64,000 nt of DNA from Pararge aegeria (lineage: Eukaryota > Arthropoda > Insecta > Lepidoptera > Nymphalidae): the NCBI RefSeq assembly GCF_905163445.1, contig NC_053182.1, positions 6,262,001-6,326,000 of the forward strand, read 5' to 3'. A program made the translations under genes and the position numbers. Below are positions 56,901 to 64,000 of this stretch, piece by piece; within the stretch, counting starts at the first letter, position 1, and the number at the start of each line of letters is the position of its first letter. A model generated the notes under the pieces. It worked only from the letters and a program-made list of their open reading frames with translations. It searched no databases and was not told the origin of the DNA.

Positions 56901-58460
56901 TCATCAGTTTGAAGTGACTGAAAGGTTTCGAAAGAAAAAACACAACTTACCTTAAAAAATACTCCCTAGATTTTTCGGGATCCTTCCAATAAATCTTCAC
57001 CAAATAAAAATGGGACAACCTCTGAGGTATATATAACATACCCAACAAAAAAATATCTTAATCGGTGTAAAATTAGCGGAGTAATCGCGTAACATACAAA
57101 AATATACAAAAAATAAGCACATGCAGTTGAATTGAGTTGAGAACCTCCCCCTTTTTGAAGTCTTCCTGATCAACATGTACAAGATGATGATGATTATAAT
57201 CATCATCATCTTGTACATTAAACGGGCTTTTATTTAGCAGAGGAGTGATAAACCTTAAATAAAATAATTTATTTATAAAATAACCATCTTTGTTTAGAAG
57301 TTCCAACAACAATAACTCGAAGATATATAACAATACAGTCATTCATTATGAAGACATTACCTCAATTAACAAGTCAAACCAAGAGGACTCAATACTCAAG
57401 GGAATAGTTTGTTAATTGTGTTATTGATGTTACGGTGCTCAGTGATATGCAAACTGTTTGGTGTTGGTACGCCGAATATCGATCTATGTTATTTTATAAG
57501 GTGGCCGCTTATGTTTATTCAGTCCCTCAGTATTTAAGCTTCATACAGTCTTAAGGATCCAAAAAAAGCACTTGGAATATTTTGGGTTACACGGTTTTCA
57601 TTTATTTTCAAAATCAAAAGCTGGGATCAATACATACAATCACTATTAAATATCTCACAGTAAAGTTTTCAAAATATAAGCTAACAGAGTAAGAATGGTG
57701 GTGCCACTGAGGCGGGTGGTGAATAATTAAAGCTATAATTAAACCTACACATTAATTCAAAACGATTGCTTTTAAAATCTACATTTACCTTAAAAGACGG
57801 TTAGAAAAAGTTTACCGAGAAAAACTAATGTATCTTCCTTTAAAATGCAGTATGTTTTACCGTACTTTGACGGTTAATCTCTTGCAAAAAACACCTAAAA
57901 TTATTAATCAATTTAACCCAATCCTTTTCCTTCTCTTAATTTTCAACTGTAGAAAAGGAAAGCATTACTTAATTAAATCAACAATCACATTGATTAATAA
58001 CATCGGGCGCTAGACTTTGAATACCATAAAATCATATTTCAGGGCGATTTCTAGGTTTATTGTAGTTTTAAGTTTATTTACTTTTAAAACATTGATAGGT
58101 TTTATTTCGGAAACCTAACACTTAAGGATATTGCTGGACTATTTCTGTAAGAGTATATAAACTAGCTTGTCTGGAAATAGTGAGTCATGGTTATCAATTC
58201 TCCAGCCCCACCCCGACCAACTAAGCTGTAAATCATTAGGCTGACCAATGAGCCGACCGTAATAATGAGTAATCAGCGACGAGGGGCATTTATGACGGAT
58301 ATTTTAGAATTCGATAGTAGTATTCGATAGAAGTATAGTTTACAGCGAATATAAAGGATCGTAGCTAAACGAAGACGTATTAATATATAATACATAACGA
58401 TTTGTGAATGACAATGAATTCGATGCCCAATGTATATTACCTATATGAAAAAAAAATATT
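53910..58460. other. Probable long first intron; no exon recognised
   Basis: AT-rich. A Helitron-like end remnant is near 56355 ('gaattcacccgagacttcac') and a repeat scrap is at 55380-55435 ('gcgagtttgactcgcacatg'). Open frames near 56000, 57000 and 57073 show no domain. Confidence 0.35.
57175..57218. repeat. Perfect 44-bp palindrome, no spacer
   Basis: 57175-57196 and 57197-57218 are exact reverse complements. The arm contains 'gatgatgatgatta', so it may have arisen from a GAT microsatellite fold-back. Confidence 0.95.
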
Positions 58461-58469
58461 TAGTAGTTA

Positions 58470-58638
58470 GAGGTACTAAGATAGCTGATGAATATTTTTA
58501 TTAATAATATACATAAATACTTCTAAAACCCAGACAATGAAAAACATTCATGTTCATCACACAAACATTTTCCATTTGTGGGAATCGAACTGGGGTCGGA
58601 ACGTGGGTCACTGCCCACTGCCAAAGTCGGCCGTTTTG
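58470..58638 (-). repeat. SINE-A, reverse, missing 3' tail
   Basis: 'gatagctgatgaatattttt', 'aaaacccagacaatgaaaaa', 'ttgtgggaatcgaactgggg' (reverse B box), 'gtcggccgttttgcg' (reverse head start). Confidence 0.65.
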
Positions 58639-58639
58639 C

Positions 58640-59960
58640 GTCTCTCTCTCTGCTTGGTCTGTAAACTATTATATTATATAAAACAAATTTATACAGGCTA
58701 CATAAATGGGTAAATACATCTAGATAATAAGAAATTTATTGTTAATCTTTATTTTAACGGTATTAATAGTCCAATTTCTCTTCACGTTGAAGTTCAAAGT
58801 GTAAATAAATAACTGTGTAAGTCCACCAAAGCGCCATTAAAAAGCGGACGTGTTTAACGAAAGTGCTTTACGCTCGGGTACGTGAAAATGCATTTACATT
58901 AAGCTGAAATATTGTATCGGAAGTTGTTCACGGCACTTTTGCTTCTTTTCAGTTTTAATGGTTCTTTATTTCACGCTTTCCGTATAAACTAATTATGTAT
59001 TCATTAAATCTAAATTTTACCTCTGGACAAAGCTTAACAAAGGAGATGAAATTTTGAAAATGGATTCTTTAATGACTTAGAATTATAAACACATGGGTAT
59101 AAAAGGTATATTTTGAAAAAAGTTAGGGAGTTATGAACAGAAAGCGCTTCTAGACTGGAAACACTAGCTTCCTCTAGAGTCTTCCTAGCCCTCTTAGTTT
59201 ATTTTTTTTTAGTTAGAAATACTTAACTATGCTTTTACATAATATGGTTGATATCAAAAGATACATCATTCAACAAATAAAAAAATATTACGGCTAAATA
59301 ATATGTACAACCAATATTTTTTAAATGTGTACTAATAACGGTTTCTTGCGGTTTCTTCTGTGTGTATATATACATATAATATATATTATTTATACATATA
59401 ATATATTTTATTTTATATGATAAATAGGTTTTACACAACCTTGAGGGCTGTTTTAAAAATACTTTGTTAGAGGTATTTTAAATTAAAACTATGCAGATTT
59501 TAATGCCCTAACTTCAAAATATAGAATTAAAAATCTAATCTTTAAAATCTTCTATAAGTTAATTCCCTGGACGCTCATAGTCTTTTAACCCTAATTTTTT
59601 CCCTTTAAGGGTAGATGCCTTAAATGAAAAGTTGCCTTTGTTACTCCCTAAGTAATCCTGTTGCTGCCAAAATTTGTCAGCCGTTTCGGAGATTAATCGA
59701 AACAAAAAGATAGACTATCAGAGAGAAATTTAAAAACCGTTTTTGTTATTCTTCCATATTCAAAAAACTGTTAGTGTGACATTACAAACAGACATTTCTA
59801 TATTATCTATTACTTATTGGTTCTTTATTTACATTGGCTATGTACTTTGGATTATATTTTTCACTATTATTGTGAGTGACACTAGTTTTATATAAAAACA
59901 TAAATTACTTGAACGAAACTTTCAATTTAATTTTATAACGCTTAAAAAGCTTTCTCAATA
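58640..59960. other. AT-rich intergenic or intronic; no gene seen
   Basis: A 'tatatacatataatatata' AT-repeat cluster lies at 59362-59410. Nothing else is supported. Confidence 0.35.
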
Positions 59961-59962
59961 TA

Positions 59963-61118
59963 TCTATACTTATATTAAAACTGTAACTGGAAGATTTCTG
60001 TACATTAAATATATTTTGAAAATTTTTGATCGGGGGATGCTTTATAATCGATACTGAGTCCAAAACTGATTTTTATTTAATTTTTGTCTGTCTATCTGTC
60101 TGTCTGTCCGGGCATCACGTGAAAACTACGGAACGGATTTAAATAAAATTTGGTATAGTGGTAGCTGATATCCCGGGTCAACATACTTTTATATACTTTA
60201 TTATATCTTACTACTTACTATCCTATCTATCGGGATACTTTTTATCCCGATAAACAATGAGCTTCCTCCGGGAAATGTAATAATTATTTTTAACAATTTT
60301 ACTTCATATCTCTGTTAAATTTGCACCGATTTTGATAATTCTTTTTTTATTTGACAGTGTGTACTACCAAGCATGTATTGTCTAATTTTAATGAAGATCT
60401 GATGGATATTGTCGGAGATCAAGGATTATATTTTTAGTATATAATTATTTACAGATAACAGCAAGTCGCAAGGCATATGGTACAACGATCGAATGCATGC
60501 GTACCATCCTACTAATATTATAAATTCGAAAATTTGTGAGAATAGATGTATGGATGGATAGATGTATATATGGATGGAATGAGCTGATTTGGCAAAAATA
60601 TGATAGAATATAGTCTGGAATAGCTCATATGCTTCTTTTTATCCCGGAAAAGAAAACAGCTTCTACAGGATAACATTTTTTTCCGCATTTGTCTTTCAAA
60701 ATCCGCGCAACGGAGTTTTAGATTGACGTGGTTTTTTGGATAGGCATAATTGAAATTTTATAAAGCTTTTCAATTTGTTTGGTTGAACGCGCTAATCTCA
60801 GAAAATGCTTTTTCGATTTTTATTATTTTTTTTGAATTGGTAGTAACAATTATGGATATACAACATCACGCTACGACCAATGGCTACTATCATTAATAGA
60901 AAATGTTGCAATAAATTCAAAAGATATCCTTTTCTAGAGATTCTGTTGCGTGCGACGCGTGAACGGTAAACGTTACGCCAAACGACGGAAGTATGAAGTA
61001 AATACGTCAGAATTGTCGGAATTGTTGTTTCTTTAAAGTTCTATAAAACAGTCCGCGACAACTTACGACAATTTTTTAAGTCAACTCATTCCCGGACGAA
61101 GTCGCGCGGGTACGCTAG
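59963..61118 (+). mobile_element. Helitron-like element(s), possibly two nested
   Basis: Starts TC after A at 59963 and ends CTAG at 61115-61118 before T, preceded by 'cggacgaagtcgcgcgggta', the usual terminal hairpin block. A second start-like block 'tcctactaatattataaatt' at about 60509 suggests that the left part is a 3'-lost copy joined to a complete one. No protein is encoded. Confidence 0.45.
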
Positions 61119-61119
61119 T

Positions 61120-62220
61120 CTTCTATGAAAGCGTAAAAACTAAAAATTATGGAACTGTGATTTAAGTAAGTTAAATGATAAAGTTATTTTGTCTTATTAA
61201 AAGAATTTAAATTACGCCATTACCTTGCGGGCTACTAGTGCAGCGAGATTCAATGAAGACGTTTCGCATTCTATTATTGCCAGAGTTAATTGTGAATCTA
61301 TAAAATTTCATCCACTAATAAAACGTGAAGACGTTGCATAGTACCTTCAACGGATACGGTTTTCGCTTTCAGCTTTGTCACTGTAAAAACAAATGAAATG
61401 ATAAATAATACGTTATAAATAAAATATAGTAGTTATTAATAAATTACTGTAGAGGGCACACACCAGATAGTGGTGATAAGAAAACAACCTCCATTCCGAA
61501 CTAATTTGATAAAACAGGATAGGAGATTCCGCAGAGCAATTCCAGCTGTTATTAAAGTTAGAGAATTCTGATTGTAGTTCATTAGAACGAATGGTAGTGC
61601 ATTCCGAAACCAATTTCAGCTGGTTTCCTAGAGAAGTCCCGATGTCGGTAATTTATTGGAGCGATTCAGTTACATTTCCGCATGATATACGTTCCTTTTC
61701 CTGAATTTAATAAAACCTTTATATCAAATCACTTGTTGGTTTAGACTTTAGAGCACTAAGGGTTTTTCGGAATATAGAGTTTTGCAATAGTGTAACTAAG
61801 GTACTGGTTTATTAGTATGTGATGGTTTTGCAGCTTTGGAAAAAAAGGGGTCTTTGAAAGTAGCTCGAAAATGAAAAATTTTAAATAGCAAATAGTTTAG
61901 ACTGTCAACAAATTCATATATCAATATCAGCATCGGCGGACAGGTTAATGGAGTGTGATGAAAAAAGAAAAAATTCAAAGCTTATACTATTGCACACATT
62001 GATTTAACATGAAGCTACTGGTTGCACAATGAAAACTATTGATGGTACATAAAACATACGAAACAGTCCAGATGGAAACATATCTAACTACTCGTATCAT
62101 AGTTAACTCGCAATTGCAGATTTTGTATTCTAAAATTTCAATTAATCGCCGGTAGTTACAAAAGTGAGTTACGTTAGTATCGCAATATTAATTCTTATTC
62201 AAATAAATATTTTTATCATT
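61120..62220. other. AT-rich; no gene seen
   Basis: Short frames at 61413-61613 and 61796-61978 show no domain. Two related 'gattccgcagagcaattcca'-like blocks (61540 and 61600) are weakly repetitive. Confidence 0.3.
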
Positions 62221-62224
62221 ATAT

Positions 62225-62635
62225 CATCAATAGCCCACAAGCGTCCACTGCTGAACATAGCAAGAGCGTGCCACCACACACGGTCCTCCGCCTTTCTCAT
62301 CCAGCTGCTTCCAGCCACCTTTTTAAGGTAATCTGTCCAGCGGACTGCAGGTCGTCCCATCGATTCGCGGTCTCCACTCCGCCAGCCTCAGGACGCGCCT
62401 GTCTCCACGGCCATCAGTCCTACGACAGACATGACCTGCCACTTCAACTTGCTTATCCTTTAAACGAAAGTCTTGAGACTTTGGTTTTCCTAAGGATTTC
62501 GTCGTTGCGAATTTTACCCCTAAGAGAGACTCCCAACAAAGCTCCATAGCGCGTTAATCGACTTAAAATTTGTGGAGCAGGTCGACTGTCAGTGTCCACG
62601 GCTCTGCTCCATATGTCATTGCCATGTGTAAGGGT
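62225..62635 (-). pseudogene. Decayed RTE-type LINE 3' end
   Basis: The minus strand encodes fragments parallel to the C-terminus of the RTE copy at 34545-35552: VEVAGHVCRRTDGRGDRRVL aligns with WAGHIVRRKDGRWGPKVL, then EWRPR. Upstream SLLGVK and a 'catatggagcagagccgtgg' block also fit. The 3' end reads 'atgttcagcagtggacgctt', the RTE tail. Frameshifts and divergence show an older copy of a related subfamily. Confidence 0.65.
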
Positions 62636-62639
62636 ATTT

Positions 62640-62861
62640 ATATAGCAGTAAAATACTTTTGAATGTATTCCAATCAGACATTTAATGTAGAAGATATCGC
62701 AAGTTTACAAAATTTAAGGGCTACACCTAAATAAAACTTAATTTAAAAAGTTATTTAAAAAAATACTTCTTACTTGTAGCTATAATTTTTTTTATAAGAC
62801 TTCAAAAAAATATGCTTTAAAAACTAAAACAAACGCGGACGAAGTCGCTGGCAACGTCTAG
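62640..62861 (+). mobile_element. Helitron-like element 3' end
   Basis: Ends 'gcggacgaagtcgctggcaa' then CTAG at 62858-62861 before T. The 5' end was not located. Confidence 0.4.
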
Positions 62862-62864
62862 TAT

Positions 62865-63590
62865 AAAATAAAGACGTATTGAACAAGATGACTAAAATAT
62901 AAGGGCTTTTTTATTGATTCCCTACTACCAAATTGGCCTGGTTAGGCATGTACTTAGGGCGCAGCCATTTACTACCTTTCCGGAAAAGACAATAAAACTA
63001 TATATAATTCCGGTACGATATTGCCTAGAAAAGAATGAGGTGTATTTCCAGTAATATTTTCCCATTTAGGTAATCGCACTTCTATTTTTGGCTGCATCAT
63101 CTTAACCTGTGATCGGAAACAGTGGTTGCTTGTCTTAGACGTAAATAAATCTACTTCTGAACTCTAAACCGTCTTTTGTTGTAACAATGTTCATACAAAT
63201 AACTAATTTGATTTAAGGCTTCTGTAAGACAATGCTAACTTTTATTGGAGTTAATTCAAAAGGAATGTAGTTCATTAGAAACAGCGTTGGCACATCCCGA
63301 GACAAATGTCTAGCTTTGTACAGAACTTTGTAGCCTATGCATAAAATTAGGGAAACCTTGCGAAGTCTTCCCTCTTTTACAAGTTTCCTAACAGAAATAG
63401 TTTTTGATTACGAAGTTTTTCACTGCGTGGTTTTAGTTAGAAATTTTATAAAAATTTTAGAATTTTAGATTGAGTATTTGGTCTCCGTAAGCGAAGCTTA
63501 ATTAAAGTAATGTTCTAAGAGATTTTTATAGCTTCGTGGATATTTCGTTCTTTTATCTCACAATATAACAGAGCACATACTCTTGCAATG
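62865..63590. other. AT-rich; no gene seen
   Basis: Nothing supported. Confidence 0.3.
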
Positions 63591-63594
63591 CGGT

Positions 63595-63835
63595 GTAAGC
63601 CTAGGCCTTTCTTTCGGGAGGGTTACCGAGACCGAGACCGTCGCAACTCTAACTTTTCAAAGGTGAAGGAAAGTATCGCTAGGAAACATGAACGCTGCGA
63701 GTTTTCTTTAATTTTTTTAAAGGCTTTTAAAGTCTTCCAATCCTGGCCAACTCGATGGACTATGGGCTAAACCCTTCTCATTCTGAGAACTGGACACTGG
63801 GGGAAAATGGGTTGAAAACTCAGAGGTCCTTCATC
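63595..63835 (+). repeat. SINE-B, diverged
   Basis: Head remnant with 'ttctttcgggaggg', then 'aactctaacttttcaaaggt', 'gaaggaaagtatcgct', 'actcgatggactatgggcta', 'aacccttctcattctgagaa'. This is SINE-B order with scattered changes. Confidence 0.5.
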
Positions 63836-64000
63836 TGAGGTTGAAACGATGAAGATGAACGTTATTGCAAACCAGTAGTGCCTCACGGTTAACCCCAGTT
63901 AACTCTAGATTTAAATCTTCATCATACTATCGCCAGCTTTGCACACACCCTTTGATGAATCGTAACACTGAATGTACTGTTTTTCATCAGGTCAACATCA

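Overview
The window is eukaryotic and looks like a lepidopteran (probably butterfly) nuclear genome. It is AT-rich with sparse, intron-split genes and is saturated with dispersed elements in a style familiar from Lepidoptera: several tRNA-headed SINE families, RTE-type LINE ends with ATG/GAT repeat tails, and short Helitron-like elements that end in CTAG and sit between A and T. I saw no bacterial-style operon, CRISPR array, rRNA or genuine tRNA gene. Nearly all long uninterrupted reading frames are fragments of mobile elements or chance; the real genes only appear after splicing.

Genes. (1) The first coding exon of a monocarboxylate transporter (SLC16/MCT family) lies on the minus strand at 4599-4758; the rest of the gene would run off the left edge. 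(2) A three-gene S1 (chymotrypsin-fold) cluster fills 26.4-41.8 kb. SP1 (26449-31592, +) and SP2 (32060-36965, +) are tandem paralogues, each with four exons in identical phases (1, 0, 2) and a complete His-Asp-Ser triad. Downstream and convergent is SPH (41766 down to 37730, -), a five-exon serine protease homologue in which catalytic His is Ser and catalytic Ser is Asn. I assembled all three from individual exons with matching splice phases. (3) A signal-peptide first exon (53859-53909, +) follows a CpG-rich patch; its downstream exons were not found.

Layout. 0-5 kb: SINE copies, a 1.97-kb Helitron-like element carrying about five 140-bp tandem units, and the MCT exon. 5-13 kb: mostly unannotated AT-rich DNA with scattered repeats. 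13.2-14.9 kb: two local segment duplications. 15-26 kb: intergenic with SINEs, a decayed LINE and short perfect palindromes. 26-42 kb: the protease cluster, whose introns hold SINEs, a 487-bp MITE that ends 26 bp before an exon, an RTE insertion with a 12-bp target duplication, and a 184-bp Helitron-like element. 42-46 kb: intergenic. 46.5-53.3 kb: a very large inverted repeat, two 2,984-bp arms around an 844-bp spacer, with arms identical and colinear wherever I compared them. 53.7-64 kb: the orphan signal exon, then repeats and AT-rich DNA.

The most notable points are the giant near-palindrome with breakpoints exactly at a SINE-borne hairpin, the pseudo-protease that has lost active-site residues, activation site and one disulphide together, and an excess of short perfect snap-back repeats. 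Alignments, expression and read-level checks could not be run here.
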